Assembly (NCBI GenBank): GCA_039583695.1
Contig: JAVKSL010000014.1
Span: forward strand, 1-43,211
Length of the DNA stretch: 43,211 bases
Direction: 5' to 3'
Source: JAVKSL01 sp039583695
GTDB lineage: Bacteria > Actinomycetota > Acidimicrobiia > Acidimicrobiales > JAJPHD01
The position numbers and the translations under genes are program-made. Positions 16,567 through 24,933 of this stretch are shown here, piece by piece; the stretch's first letter is position 1, and the number at the start of each line of letters is the position of its first letter. A model generated the notes under the pieces. That model searched no databases. It saw nothing but the letters and a program-made list of their open reading frames with translations, and was not told the DNA's origin.

Positions 16567-17289
16567 CTACACCAGGGGCCACGGATAGGGGCGAAGATCG
16601 GGCTCAAGGTCCGGAAAGCAAGGACGGGCCAGAAGCGCCGCGGCCCGGCACGCCACAGCCCGCGCGTCGTCGGGCGCGAGCAGGCCATGCAGGCAGTCCG
16701 GAGGTCCCGCCGCCACGGACTCGACGCCGGCCATCAACCGCTCCGGCAGCCGCTCGCCAGCAAAGTTCCAGATCACCGTGCGCAGCTTGGGTGCCACGTG
16801 GAAGCAAAGGCCATTGTCGATGGCCCAAATACGCCCATCGTCGCCGGCCAGGCAGTGCCCACCCTTGCGATCTGCGTTGTTGACCAGCAGATCGAACGCG
16901 CAGATCGCCCTGAGGGCGTCGTGGCGGGCCTCGTCCTCCACCAGGGTGAAGTAGTGCTGAGCGAAATCCGAGGGAACGAACCGCTGGAGCGACCCCTCAC
17001 CGAGGGGGGCGTCCGGTCGCAGGACCGTCTCGGGCACCAGGCCCCAGCCCAGGGCCTCACTCAAGCGGAACGCCGCCACCTCGCGCCGGTACAGCCCCCC
17101 AGGAAAGTCCCACAACGGTCGCTCACCCCGGTGCGGCTTGTAGACAGCCAGCAACTCGACACCCGATGCCCGGCATGTGACCAGGAAGGTCCCATTTGAG
17201 CTCCAGGGCATCCTCCCCTGCACCTCGAGCGCGCCGCGGGCCAGGACCTCTAGAGCTTGGGCGGACGATATCCGTTGGTCCGCGGGCAC
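16567..17289 (-). CDS. SCO1664-family protein (PI3/4-kinase-like fold, function unknown)
   Basis: 240 residues from GTG 17289, which overlaps the end of the DUF3090 gene by 40 nt. Conserved actinobacterial family with distant likeness to HipA/PI-kinase proteins: GRMPWSSNGTFLV, AVYKPHRGERPLWDFPGGLYRREVAAF, the catalytic-loop-like LLVNNADRKGGHCL and the metal-site-like WAIDNGLCFH. Third gene of a conserved trio with DUF3090 and a histidine phosphatase, in the same order as in many actinomycetes. The substrate is not known to me. An ATG-less start region makes the exact N-terminus uncertain. Confidence 0.85.
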   Translation of the reverse strand: MPADQRISSAQALEVLARGALEVQGRMPWSSNGTFLVTCRASGVELLAVYKPHRGERPLWDFPGGLYRREVAAFRLSEALGWGLVPETVLRPDAPLGEGSLQRFVPSDFAQHYFTLVEDEARHDALRAICAFDLLVNNADRKGGHCLAGDDGRIWAIDNGLCFHVAPKLRTVIWNFAGERLPERLMAGVESVAAGPPDCLHGLLAPDDARAVACRAAALLARPCFPDLEPDLRPYPWPLV

Positions 17290-17747
17290 GCGTGTCCTGA
17301 CGGGTCGAGCGGGTAGCCACACAGGGGGCAGGGGGGCCGGCCGGCCTCGACCAGCTGGGTCCCGCGAATCGCCAAGGCCGCCACCTGCTCCCTGGTGGCT
17401 CGGATACGAACAGTCGCCCCTACCTCGTCCTCACTCACGGCCTCCTCGATCACTAGGAGCACCCGATCCGCTTCGGGGTCGTAAGACAGTCCAATTGTCC
17501 CTACCACCCATTCGGGCTCCGAGGAGGTGTCCAACTCCCCCACCGCAGGAAGGTGCCCGGCCCGGGGAAGGTTGCTCAGCAGCTGCCCGAGGTACTGGCC
17601 GAGGGCCGCCACCTGAGCCTTCTCGATCTTGAGAGTCACTGTCTCGAGGCCCTGGCTGGCTTGGAACAAAAAGGTCCGCGCTCCGGGGACACCAATTGTC
17701 CCGACAGTCAGTCGATCCACATCCCCCAGCTCGTAAGAGATGCCCAC
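17250..17747 (-). CDS. DUF3090 family protein
   Basis: 165 residues from GTG 17747, which overlaps the phosphatase stop (TAGTG). Recognised by GARTFLFQA, VTLKIEKAQVAALG, the acidic middle stretch and a C-terminal zinc-ribbon-like tail CPLCGYPLDPSGHACPR. Conserved in Actinobacteria next to the other two members of the trio; no biochemical role is established as far as I know. Translational coupling on both sides points to a common function. Confidence 0.9.
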   Translation of the reverse strand: MGISYELGDVDRLTVGTIGVPGARTFLFQASQGLETVTLKIEKAQVAALGQYLGQLLSNLPRAGHLPAVGELDTSSEPEWVVGTIGLSYDPEADRVLLVIEEAVSEDEVGATVRIRATREQVAALAIRGTQLVEAGRPPCPLCGYPLDPSGHACPRTNGYRPPKL

Positions 17748-18427
17748 TACGAGGGCCTCAGCTCGCTAAGCGATGCCGTGGCGTTGACGGCAAGGACGGT
17801 GGGACCGCTGTCTCCGTAGGCAACGGCGCTCACCGAGCACGGGGAGACCACGATTCGTTGAAAAAGATCCAGATGCGAGCCCAAGGCATGCGCCACTGCC
17901 GCCTTTATCGGGTCGGCGTGCGAGACCGCCACCAGGATGCCGCCAGGGTGCCGGGCACACAGCGTGCCGACGCACCCAAGCATCCGCGCCTGCATCTCCG
18001 AGAACGACTCCCCCCCCGGGAATCGCCACCCACTCGGCCAGCGCTGCACGGTCTTCCATTCGGGCAGCCTGGCCAGCGCTTTCAGCTCGGCACCGGTCCA
18101 CTCCCCGAAGTCGCACTCGAGCAATCCGGGCTCGACGGTCACTGGCAATCCGAGCTGGGCCCCAATGGGCTCTGCTGTCTCCGAAGCCCGCTCGAGCGGC
18201 GAAGCGTAGATCGCCTCCACCCGGTGCTTCCCCCGCTTATCGCACAATCCCGCTATTCGCGACGCCACCGTGTCAGCCTGCGCCCGGCCCTCGTCGGCAA
18301 GGTGCAGCCCCGGTGCGCGCCCGGGAAGCACCTTTCCCGTGGTCGGCGTCCTACCGTGACGCACGAATAGGACGAGGGTAGCACCCGGCGGCTTGGTGCG
18401 GGTAGCCCGGGGAGGACGAACAGGCAT
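17747..18427 (-). CDS. Histidine phosphatase family protein (MSMEG_4193 type)
   Basis: 226 residues from ATG 18427. Phosphoglycerate-mutase-like fold: LFVRHGRTPTTGKVLPGR carries the catalytic RHG, then IYASPLERASETAEPI, the acid/base region ECDFGEWTG and the second His motif VAVSHADPIKAAVAHALG. First gene of the conserved trio. The family is annotated as a putative phosphomutase; the substrate cannot be told. It shares a short divergent promoter region with the uracil-DNA glycosylase gene. Confidence 0.9.
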   Translation of the reverse strand: MPVRPPRATRTKPPGATLVLFVRHGRTPTTGKVLPGRAPGLHLADEGRAQADTVASRIAGLCDKRGKHRVEAIYASPLERASETAEPIGAQLGLPVTVEPGLLECDFGEWTGAELKALARLPEWKTVQRWPSGWRFPGGESFSEMQARMLGCVGTLCARHPGGILVAVSHADPIKAAVAHALGSHLDLFQRIVVSPCSVSAVAYGDSGPTVLAVNATASLSELRPS

Positions 18428-18440
18428 TGGAGCACAAGGT

Positions 18441-18453
18441 TAGCCTCCAGGGG
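18441..18453 (+). promoter_or_regulatory. Leaderless-type promoter of the glycosylase gene
   Basis: TAGCCT at 18441-18446, then 7 nt and ATG at 18454. There is no room for a normal leader. A ribosome-site-like AGGGG touches the ATG and is too close to work normally. Confidence 0.45.
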
Positions 18454-19233
18454 ATGACCGGCCTTCCTCACGCGGACAGCCTCGACCAGGTGAGCGCCGA
18501 GGTGGTCGCCTGCCGGGCGTGTCCCCGGCTGGTGGCGTGGCGCGAGCAGGTGGCCACGCAAAAGCGGGCCGCCTTTGACAACCAGGACTACTGGGGACGC
18601 CCAGTGCCCGGCTACGGGGACCCCGCGGCCCGCCTCCTGGTGGTGGGCCTCGCGCCGGCCGCGCACGGCGGCAACCGAACCGGCCGGGTCTTCACGGGCG
18701 ACCGCTCGGGTGACTGGCTGTTCCGGGCCTTGTGGAGGGGCGGCTGGGCCAACCAGCCCACAAGCGTCGCCGTTGACGACGGCCTCCGCCTGTCAGGCGC
18801 CTGGGTGAGCGCGGCGGTCCGCTGCGCCCCTCCGGCAAACACGCCGACCACGTCGGAGCGCGACGCTTGCGTCCCGTACCTGGCCCGGGAGATGGCGCTG
18901 TTGAGCGAGGTGAGGGGGATCGTGGCGCTCGGGGCCTTTGCCTACCAGGTGTGCGCCCAGCTGCTCGGGGTGCGCCCCCGGCCCCGCTTTGGCCACGGGG
19001 TCGAGGTCCCGCTCGCTGCCGGGCTGGCCGGGGCGGCCGGGCGGGCTGGTGCCCAAGCACCCAGCGGTGCCCAAGCACCCAGCACGCTGCTCTGCTCCTA
19101 CCACCCGAGCCAGCAGAACACCTTCACTGGCAGGCTCACCGAAGCCGCCTTCGACGCTGTGTTCGCCCGAGCAGCCGAGCTGGGGGCTGGCCCCCAAGGT
19201 CATCCCCCGCCCCTCAGCAACGAGAGGCTGTGA
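18454..19233 (+). CDS. Uracil-DNA glycosylase, family 5 (UdgB-like)
   Basis: Removes uracil and related damaged bases from DNA. 259 residues. Iron-sulfur cysteines near the N-terminus (CRACPRL) and in the middle (RCAPPANTPTTSERDAC), family-5 motif A (VVGLAPAAHGGNRTGRVFTG) and the C-terminal DNA-binding motif (CSYHPSQQNTFTG). Contains a perfect 18-bp duplication coding GAQAPS twice just before the last motif, in a loop the family normally keeps short. The 3' end overlaps the convergent lipoprotein gene by 34 bp. Confidence 0.93.
   Translation: MTGLPHADSLDQVSAEVVACRACPRLVAWREQVATQKRAAFDNQDYWGRPVPGYGDPAARLLVVGLAPAAHGGNRTGRVFTGDRSGDWLFRALWRGGWANQPTSVAVDDGLRLSGAWVSAAVRCAPPANTPTTSERDACVPYLAREMALLSEVRGIVALGAFAYQVCAQLLGVRPRPRFGHGVEVPLAAGLAGAAGRAGAQAPSGAQAPSTLLCSYHPSQQNTFTGRLTEAAFDAVFARAAELGAGPQGHPPPLSNERL
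19049..19084 (+). repeat. 18-bp tandem duplication in the glycosylase gene
   Basis: gtgcccaagcacccagcg at 19049-19066 is repeated at 19067-19084 with a change only at the last base. In frame, coding Gly-Ala-Gln-Ala-Pro-Ser twice. Confidence 0.9.
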
Positions 19234-19883
19234 TAGCTGGCCGGTGGGGTGAGTGCCAGCGGCTGGTTCCAATCGCTGAACTTGATCGTGCTGGTAACCG
19301 CCGGTGAGCGCCTCGTCAGCTCCACCGGGTAGGGAGTGCCCTTGGTGGCCACATACAAGGTGCCCTCCACTTTGGCGTCGAACACCGCCACGACCGATTG
19401 GCCATCCACAGTGCTTGTGGCACCCTTGGTGATCGGACCCTGCGGGTTGAGCAGCGAATCTATCACCATCCTGAGCCCTGGGGGGGCACTGGTGGGTGCA
19501 ACGGTGCCCATCAGCCATTTGTCGTTGAACTGGGCCTGGCGGGCTGGCGATGCGCCCTTTGCGGCGAGAAAGGCAGGGTTTCCTATGACGTATACATCCT
19601 CGCCAAGCCGTAGCTTGGTGAACCGCTGACCGGCCCTGGCCTCGCTCTCCTCGTAGTGGCTGGGGTCCTCCTCCTGCAAGACATAGGATTCCTGGGTGCC
19701 GCTTACGTCTGCCGTCGCGGTCAGCTTGACACTGCTTGCCGCCACTCCTGCCGCCTTGGCAGCCGCAAGTATGTAAGACGCCGGTTTTGCGGCCAACCCG
19801 CTGGGCGAAGTGCCTCCGCAGGCACTCACGACGGCCGCCATCACCACCGCGACCGCCCCCAACGTCATCCGTCTGTAGATCAC
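19200..19883 (-). CDS. Putative lipoprotein, LppX/LprG-like size, function unknown
   Basis: 227 residues from GTG 19883, chosen for the G-rich ribosome site 5 nt upstream. Signal peptide with lipobox (VVSACGG, Cys near residue 22). The mature part has VKLTATADVSGTQESY, a repeated two-strand pattern, LRLGEDVYVIGN and VDGQSVVAVFDAKVEGTLYVA, as in lipoproteins of the LppX_LprAFG type or similar beta-sheet carriers; that link is only by pattern. Last gene behind FrhB-like and SCO1-like genes, with a 54-nt gap. Its end overlaps the udg gene. Confidence 0.72.
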   Translation of the reverse strand: MIYRRMTLGAVAVVMAAVVSACGGTSPSGLAAKPASYILAAAKAAGVAASSVKLTATADVSGTQESYVLQEEDPSHYEESEARAGQRFTKLRLGEDVYVIGNPAFLAAKGASPARQAQFNDKWLMGTVAPTSAPPGLRMVIDSLLNPQGPITKGATSTVDGQSVVAVFDAKVEGTLYVATKGTPYPVELTRRSPAVTSTIKFSDWNQPLALTPPASYHSLSLLRGGG

Positions 19884-19937
19884 CGCATCCCCCCCATGAG
19901 TCAACGAAACCATTTAGCCGAGCTGGCTGGGTCCCGG

Positions 19938-21164
19938 CTATCCCAGCCCCGACGGTCTGATCCTGACAGGCACAGCCCCGGGTGTCGGGTCTGCGTCCCC
20001 TGGCCAGCGCCGGCGGCTGACCCGGGACAGACGGCGCAACAGCTCGATCGCGCCGGGATCGTCGTCGCCAGGCCGGGTCTCGACCGCTCCCCCGGCGATC
20101 ATCGCGCCCATCAGCTCTGCACCCTTGTCGGTGCGCACCAGGGTGAGCGTCCAGTCGTTGAACTCCCCGATCCCCCCTGCCGAGATGTCGGCGTGCTCGG
20201 CGGCGAAGTCGGGGCAGGCCAGGCACCCGGAACGGGTCCAGTGGTGGGTCTCGGCGAGCGGGACCTCGTGGTAGGCACCGTCTCGGGTCCAGATCTGGAA
20301 GGCGCCCTTTACGTTTGTCTTGGCAATGTCCGCCCGGGCAATGCCGTACCGGGCCTCGAACAGCTCGGGGTAGATGGCGTCGTCGAAGGTCTTGGAGCAA
20401 AGCAGGCCGATGGTGAGGGACAGGCGCCGAGCCACCTTTCCCGCGCGGCGCGCCGCCATGGCGCCCGGGACCGACGCCTGGCATCCCATCCCCACCAAAG
20501 CGATGCGCTCCGCCCCGCCCGCCAGGGCCTCGGGGTAGGCCAGGGTGTTCGCCGAGTACGTATAGCGGGAGCCGGCGCTGGCCAGGACCTCCGCACGGGT
20601 CCGAGCCACCCCGGGCACCGCCCGCCACGTGCGCCCATCCCCTTCCAGATATGAGACCAGCGCGGCGTCCACCCGGTCGTGCTCCAGCGCCCAGATCAGG
20701 ATCGCCGACACCAGCCCGCCGTCCTGGCCGGCCTCGCCCAGGGCTGGGTCCGTCGAGCGGGCCAGCACCACGTCCTTGGCAATCCCCGACACCTCGCTCG
20801 CTTCCCGCGCCCGCCCGAACAGCTGTGTGTCGATCTCGGGCTCCCAGGCCCGAAAGCGCGGGCAGGCCCTGGTGCACAGGGTGCAGCCGCGCTCGCCGTG
20901 GGTGCAGTCCTCCGGGCCGCCGTCGGCGTCCAGCTTCCACGGCCGGTACACCCCGTTGGTGTCGTCGTATCGCAGCACGTCGTAGGGGCAGGCCACCACG
21001 CAACCGGCGCATCCCGTGCACAGACCCGAGGTGACCACCTCTCTGAACAGGTGGGCCCAGTGTGGCTTGGCGGGAGGCACCCCGACACTGTAGTCAGGCC
21101 AGTGTGCCCTGGCGTTTTGGAGGAATATGTTCCCCTGCGCCCACGCAGAACGGATCAGCGGCAA
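19938..21164 (-). CDS. Coenzyme F420 hydrogenase/dehydrogenase beta-subunit family protein
   Basis: 408 residues from TTG 21164, 3 nt after the SCO1-like stop. Two ferredoxin-type cysteine clusters at the N-terminus (CTGCAGCVVACP about 48-59; CTLCTRACP about 94-103), then the FrhB N and C domains with QDGGLVSAIL, ALVGMGCQASVPG, GLLCSKTF and RSGCLACPDFAAEHADIS. Relatives transfer electrons between F420H2 or other donors and iron-sulfur/flavin centres. No F420-reducing hydrogenase is near, so the donor is open. Reductase of F420 type is the best guess. Confidence 0.87.
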   Translation of the reverse strand: MPLIRSAWAQGNIFLQNARAHWPDYSVGVPPAKPHWAHLFREVVTSGLCTGCAGCVVACPYDVLRYDDTNGVYRPWKLDADGGPEDCTHGERGCTLCTRACPRFRAWEPEIDTQLFGRAREASEVSGIAKDVVLARSTDPALGEAGQDGGLVSAILIWALEHDRVDAALVSYLEGDGRTWRAVPGVARTRAEVLASAGSRYTYSANTLAYPEALAGGAERIALVGMGCQASVPGAMAARRAGKVARRLSLTIGLLCSKTFDDAIYPELFEARYGIARADIAKTNVKGAFQIWTRDGAYHEVPLAETHHWTRSGCLACPDFAAEHADISAGGIGEFNDWTLTLVRTDKGAELMGAMIAGGAVETRPGDDDPGAIELLRRLSRVSRRRWPGDADPTPGAVPVRIRPSGLG

Positions 21165-21167
21165 TGG

Positions 21168-21965
21168 TCACCCACCCAGTGGGAGCCTCCGGTTGAGCAG
21201 CACCTCGATGTTGCCGAATGCCTGGCGAACCGTCCAGCCGCTGGTGGTGGGGGCGGGGATGGCGACGCCCTCGGCGGAGACGAGGTGCTTGGCGGCGGCG
21301 TCGAGTCCGGCCTGAGGTGCGGCGAAGTCCGATATCCGCAGGGCCCCGCTGGTGCCGACGAAGTACACCGCGTTGGCGTAGGTCACACCGTGGGCAGCTG
21401 GAGCCCCCGTGAGCGCGTCCCGGGGCACGGTGCCGCTGGCCTTGCCCAATTGGTAGAATTGCCCGAGGGCGCTCCACAGCCGGCTGACCTGCGACGGGTC
21501 GCCCGTCGCCAGCGTCCAGCTGGCCCCAGTCAGCTTGGCAAACGAGCTCAGTCGGGCCGCGCTGTCGTGTGCCGGGTCGACGCTGAGCTCCACCAGCTCG
21601 ACCTGGTTAGCCACACCAGCCTGGTGAAGATACGCCTCCAGGCTGGCAAACGCCGAGGTGGTGGCCGCGCACGCCGCGCTGCACAGGGTGGCGAACGGCG
21701 CAAGCACGATCACCTTGCCGTGCAGCGCCGAGAGCGAGATTGTGCGGCCATTTGCCTCGGTGAGCGACACATTGGGGAGCGCCCGGTCCTCTGAGACCCC
21801 GGTGACCACCACCGCGGGGCTGCCTCGGATGTTCTTGCTGGTCCGATGCTCGAACAGCTCGTAGGACGCGATCAGCAGGAGGATCAGGACAAACAGCATT
21901 GCTGCCTGCATCCGGACCACGGCGCGGCGCTCCGCGGGAGTTGTTCGGGCATGCGGGGTGGGCAC
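21168..21965 (-). CDS. SCO1/SenC-like thioredoxin-fold membrane protein
   Basis: 265 residues from GTG 21965. One membrane helix (about 20-37), then a thioredoxin-like domain outside: LPNVSLTEANGRTISLSALHGKVIVLAPFATLCSAAC with C95 and C99 in the CxxxC spacing of SCO copper chaperones, and VELVELSVDPAHDS. The second copper-binding His of SCO proteins is not obvious. Followed immediately by the FrhB-like gene. Either a copper/redox chaperone or a peroxiredoxin-like variant. Confidence 0.75.
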   Translation of the reverse strand: MPTPHARTTPAERRAVVRMQAAMLFVLILLLIASYELFEHRTSKNIRGSPAVVVTGVSEDRALPNVSLTEANGRTISLSALHGKVIVLAPFATLCSAACAATTSAFASLEAYLHQAGVANQVELVELSVDPAHDSAARLSSFAKLTGASWTLATGDPSQVSRLWSALGQFYQLGKASGTVPRDALTGAPAAHGVTYANAVYFVGTSGALRISDFAAPQAGLDAAAKHLVSAEGVAIPAPTTSGWTVRQAFGNIEVLLNRRLPLGG

Positions 21966-22026
21966 ACCACCAGGCTAACGGGCCACCCCGTTGATGGTGA
22001 GTGGGCACAGGTGTGCGGCGGATGGG

Positions 22027-22043
22027 GCATATTCCTGATATGC
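22027..22043. promoter_or_regulatory. 17-bp inverted repeat upstream of the helicase gene
   Basis: gcatattcctgatatgc has perfect 6-bp arms and a 5-bp centre. It lies about 155 bp before the helicase ATG, in a roughly 230-bp intergenic region that is AT-richer than its surroundings. A long 5' leader is likely if transcription starts here, as often seen for DEAD-box helicase genes; this is inference. Confidence 0.4.
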
Positions 22044-22196
22044 TGGATAGTGACGGCCAACCCGGACGTAGATGTCGGGGGCCGTCGGGCTCAGCCTCTT
22101 TTGAATTTGTAGTCGTGCGACAGTGCGTACTAGCCCGAGGCGGGGCCCCGCACCCCACACACTTGACGACGAAGCGAAAGAGAGCACCACCACCTG

Positions 22197-23378
22197 ATGA
22201 TCGATACCTTCGACCGGCTCGGCCTGTTGCCGGAGCTGGTCAGCGCCCTGGCTTCTGCCGGCATCACCGAGCCTTTCCCCATCCAGGCACTCACGATTGC
22301 CGACGCGCTCGCCGGGCGAGACATGTGCGGCAAGGCCAAGACCGGGTCGGGCAAGACCTTGGCCTTCGGGCTTCCTATCCTGCAGCGTCTCGAGGCCGCC
22401 GGGGAGCGGGCGCGCCCTGGCCACCCCCTGGCGCTGGTCCTGGTGCCCACCCGTGAGCTTTGCACCCAGGTGAGCGCGGTCCTCGCGCCGCTGGCGGAGG
22501 CAGTCGGCAGGCGCGTGGCCACAGTCTACGGAGGGGTGCCCATGGACCGCCAGGTCAAGGCGTTGCGGCGCGGAGCAGACATCGTGGTAGCCACTCCGGG
22601 ACGGCTGATCGACCTGGGCGACCGCGGGGACCTGTCGGTCTCGCGGGTGGCGATGCTGGTGATCGACGAGGCCGACCGCATGGCCGACATGGGCTTCATG
22701 CCCCAGGTCGAGTGGGTGCTGCGGAGGGTGCCGAAGGCGCACCAGACCCTGTTGTTCTCAGCCACGCTGGACGGGGATGTCAACTACCTGGTCAAGAACT
22801 ACCTGGTGAACCCAGTGCGCCACGAGGTGGCCTCGCATACTCCAACTGTGGATGAGATGGAACATCGCTGGCTGGCGGTTCACCAGGCGGACAAGGCCAA
22901 GGTGGCCGCGGCCATCGCCCGGGGCAGCTTCAAGACGATGGTGTTCGTGAGGACCAAGCGCGGGGCCGACCGCTTGGCCCTCCAGCTCACCAAGGAGGGT
23001 GTCCGCTCCGCCGCCATCCATGGCGACCTGCGCCAGCCGGCTCGGGAGCGTGCTCTGGCCGAGTTCGCCAGCGGCCGTTTGCCGGTCCTGGTGGCCACCG
23101 ACGTGGCGGCCCGGGGCCTGGACATCGACGGCGTGGACGTCGTCGTTCACTACGATCCGCCTGTGGATCACAAGAGCTACCTCCATCGGTCCGGGCGCAC
23201 CGCCCGGGCTGGCGAGTCCGGGGTTGTCGCGACCCTGGTGATGTGGGACCAGCGCGCCGATGTGGAGAAGATCCAGCGGCGTCTCGGCTTGGTGGCGCCG
23301 ATTGTCGAGGTCTTCTCCAACGACCCCCGACTTGGGGGCCTGGCCAAGTGGAAGCCATCGGAGACAGCTGCTGCCTGA
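22197..23378 (+). CDS. DEAD-box RNA helicase
   Basis: 393 residues. ATP-dependent RNA unwinding, often in ribosome assembly or cold response. Motifs in order: Q motif (GITEPFPIQ), I (AKTGSGKT), Ia (VPTRELC), Ib (TPGRL), II (DEAD), III (SAT), IV (MVFVRTKRG), V (ATDVAARGLDI) and VI (HRSGRTARAG). It has almost no C-terminal extension, so it is a minimal core helicase. A deacetylase gene starts 7 nt after its stop. Confidence 0.94.
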   Translation: MIDTFDRLGLLPELVSALASAGITEPFPIQALTIADALAGRDMCGKAKTGSGKTLAFGLPILQRLEAAGERARPGHPLALVLVPTRELCTQVSAVLAPLAEAVGRRVATVYGGVPMDRQVKALRRGADIVVATPGRLIDLGDRGDLSVSRVAMLVIDEADRMADMGFMPQVEWVLRRVPKAHQTLLFSATLDGDVNYLVKNYLVNPVRHEVASHTPTVDEMEHRWLAVHQADKAKVAAAIARGSFKTMVFVRTKRGADRLALQLTKEGVRSAAIHGDLRQPARERALAEFASGRLPVLVATDVAARGLDIDGVDVVVHYDPPVDHKSYLHRSGRTARAGESGVVATLVMWDQRADVEKIQRRLGLVAPIVEVFSNDPRLGGLAKWKPSETAAA

Positions 23379-23385
23379 GGGCTCC

Positions 23386-24087
23386 TTGGAACGGGTGCTG
23401 GTGGTGGTGGCGCACCCCGACGATGTGGACTTTGGGGCAGCTGGGAGCGTGGCGACGTGGGTGCACGCGGGCATCCGGGTGAGCTACTGCCTGGTGACCG
23501 ACGGTGACGCGGGAGGCTCGGACCTGGGTGTGTCACGCCCCGACATGGCCGCCACCCGGCGGATCGAGCAGGCGGCCGCGGCCGCGGCCGTGGGGGTGTC
23601 CGAGCTGCACTGGCTGGGGTACCCGGATGGGCGGGTCACGATGAGCCTGGATCTGCGCCGGGACATTGCGAGAGTGATCCGCCAGGTCCGGCCGGACCGG
23701 GTGGTCACCCAGTCGCCCGAGCGCAACTTCGAGCGCATCCACGTGAGCCACCCGGACCACCTGGCCACCGGCGAGGCGACGTTGTGCGCGGTGTATCCGG
23801 ACGCCCGTAATCCTTTTGCCCATCCCGAGCTGGCTGCCGAGGGTCTGGGCCCGCACAGCGTGGGTGAGGTCTGGCTGATGGGCCCGGGGCCTGAGGCGAC
23901 CGTGACGATCGACATCACCTCGCGCCTCGAAGCCAAGGTGGCCGCCCTTCGCTGTCATGCCAGCCAGCTGAGCCCCGAGCTCGACCTGGACGGGATGATC
24001 CGGGAGTGGACCGGCGCTACTGCCGCGGCGGCGGGACTCGGGCCCGGGCGCTTTGCCGAGTCATTCCGGGCGCTGGATACCCGCTGA
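23386..24087 (+). CDS. PIG-L (LmbE) family deacetylase
   Basis: 233 residues from TTG 23386, preceded by GAGGG at a suitable distance; GTG 23395 is possible. Zinc-site motif AHPDDVDFGAAG at the very start, DGDAGGSD, then HVSHPDHLATGEA with the third zinc His, and a C-terminal CHASQLSPE. This family removes acetyl groups from GlcNAc-type sugars, including steps of mycothiol synthesis (MshB) or mycothiol conjugate cleavage (Mca). The length and tail suit a general LmbE protein rather than full-length MshB. Co-transcribed with the helicase. Confidence 0.9.
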   Translation: MERVLVVVAHPDDVDFGAAGSVATWVHAGIRVSYCLVTDGDAGGSDLGVSRPDMAATRRIEQAAAAAAVGVSELHWLGYPDGRVTMSLDLRRDIARVIRQVRPDRVVTQSPERNFERIHVSHPDHLATGEATLCAVYPDARNPFAHPELAAEGLGPHSVGEVWLMGPGPEATVTIDITSRLEAKVAALRCHASQLSPELDLDGMIREWTGATAAAAGLGPGRFAESFRALDTR

Positions 24088-24123
24088 GCCGGGCGATCCC
24101 TGGGGGCGGCGCAGGGCCACGGC

Positions 24124-24897
24124 TCAGCGCTCGCGCCACCAGGTCTTCAGGATCACCCGGGCGTACTGAAGGCCAAAGATCAGGTTGGGTGCCTTCTTGG
24201 TGAATCCGGCGGTGCGAGCACGCATGGTGACCGGCACCTCGGTGACCCTGAACCCCCGACCCAGAGCGCTGATCAGCATCTCCGACGCCTGGTATTGCGG
24301 CTCGGTCAGCTCGACCGTCTCGGCCACCTTCGCCGTCAAAGCCTTGAAGCCGCTCGACGAGTCGGTGATCCGGCAATGGGTAAGCCGGCTGATCACCGCT
24401 CCGAACAGCACCACTCCCGCGTGGCGGACCAGGTCGTCCCGGTCCGTATGCCCAAGTCGCCGGGAGCCGAGCACCAGGTCGGCCTCGTCGGCGAGCAAGG
24501 GTTTCACCAGCCGTTCCATCTCACCCGGGTCGTACTGGCCGTCCGCGTCTATGACGACGATGTACGCAGCGCCGTGCTCGGCAACCAGGTCATAACCCAG
24601 GCGCAGCGCCGCGCCCTGGCCCCGGTTGGTATGCATCACGCAGGCGTACTTGCCCTGAGCCATAGCCACCTCCGCGGTGTCGTCGGTGGCCCCGTCCACA
24701 ACCACCACGCATGAGACCCGCTGTCCCAGCAGCTGGTCGGGGATCCCGGCAAGGACTGGTCCGATGCTGGGACCCTCGTTGTACGCCGCCACGACCACGG
24801 CTATCGGGCCCATGTCGGGGTTGCCGTAGCGATCGGCAAAAGCCAGCCGGGCGTCGGCGTCCACCTGGCTGCCCACTTGGGGGTGGACCTTGGTCAC
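24124..24897 (-). CDS. Glycosyltransferase family 2 (polyprenyl-phosphate sugar transferase type)
   Basis: 257 residues from GTG 24897 with a GGAGGA ribosome site. Dolichol-phosphate-mannose-synthase-like GT2: VVVAAYNEGPSIG, VVVDGATDDTAEVA, DADGQYDP (DxD) and VLGSRR, then SSSGFKAL and QYQASEMLI. No membrane helices, so it likely works at the inner face making a lipid-linked sugar. It follows an MptB-like GT-C enzyme that would use such a donor; this is inference from neighbourhood. Confidence 0.9.
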   Translation of the reverse strand: MTKVHPQVGSQVDADARLAFADRYGNPDMGPIAVVVAAYNEGPSIGPVLAGIPDQLLGQRVSCVVVVDGATDDTAEVAMAQGKYACVMHTNRGQGAALRLGYDLVAEHGAAYIVVIDADGQYDPGEMERLVKPLLADEADLVLGSRRLGHTDRDDLVRHAGVVLFGAVISRLTHCRITDSSSGFKALTAKVAETVELTEPQYQASEMLISALGRGFRVTEVPVTMRARTAGFTKKAPNLIFGLQYARVILKTWWRER

Positions 24898-24914
24898 CGA
24901 GAAGTCCTCCGATT

Positions 24915-24930
24915 GGCCGGCTTGCCGGCC
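24915..24930 (-). promoter_or_regulatory. Perfect hairpin between the two glycosyltransferase genes
   Basis: ggccggcttgccggcc forms a 7-bp GC stem with a 2-nt centre. It sits in the 36-nt space after the MptB-like stop and just ahead of the GT2 ribosome site. It could stabilise or process the upstream message; no T-run follows, so it is not a classic terminator. Confidence 0.5.
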
Positions 24931-24933
24931 GCG

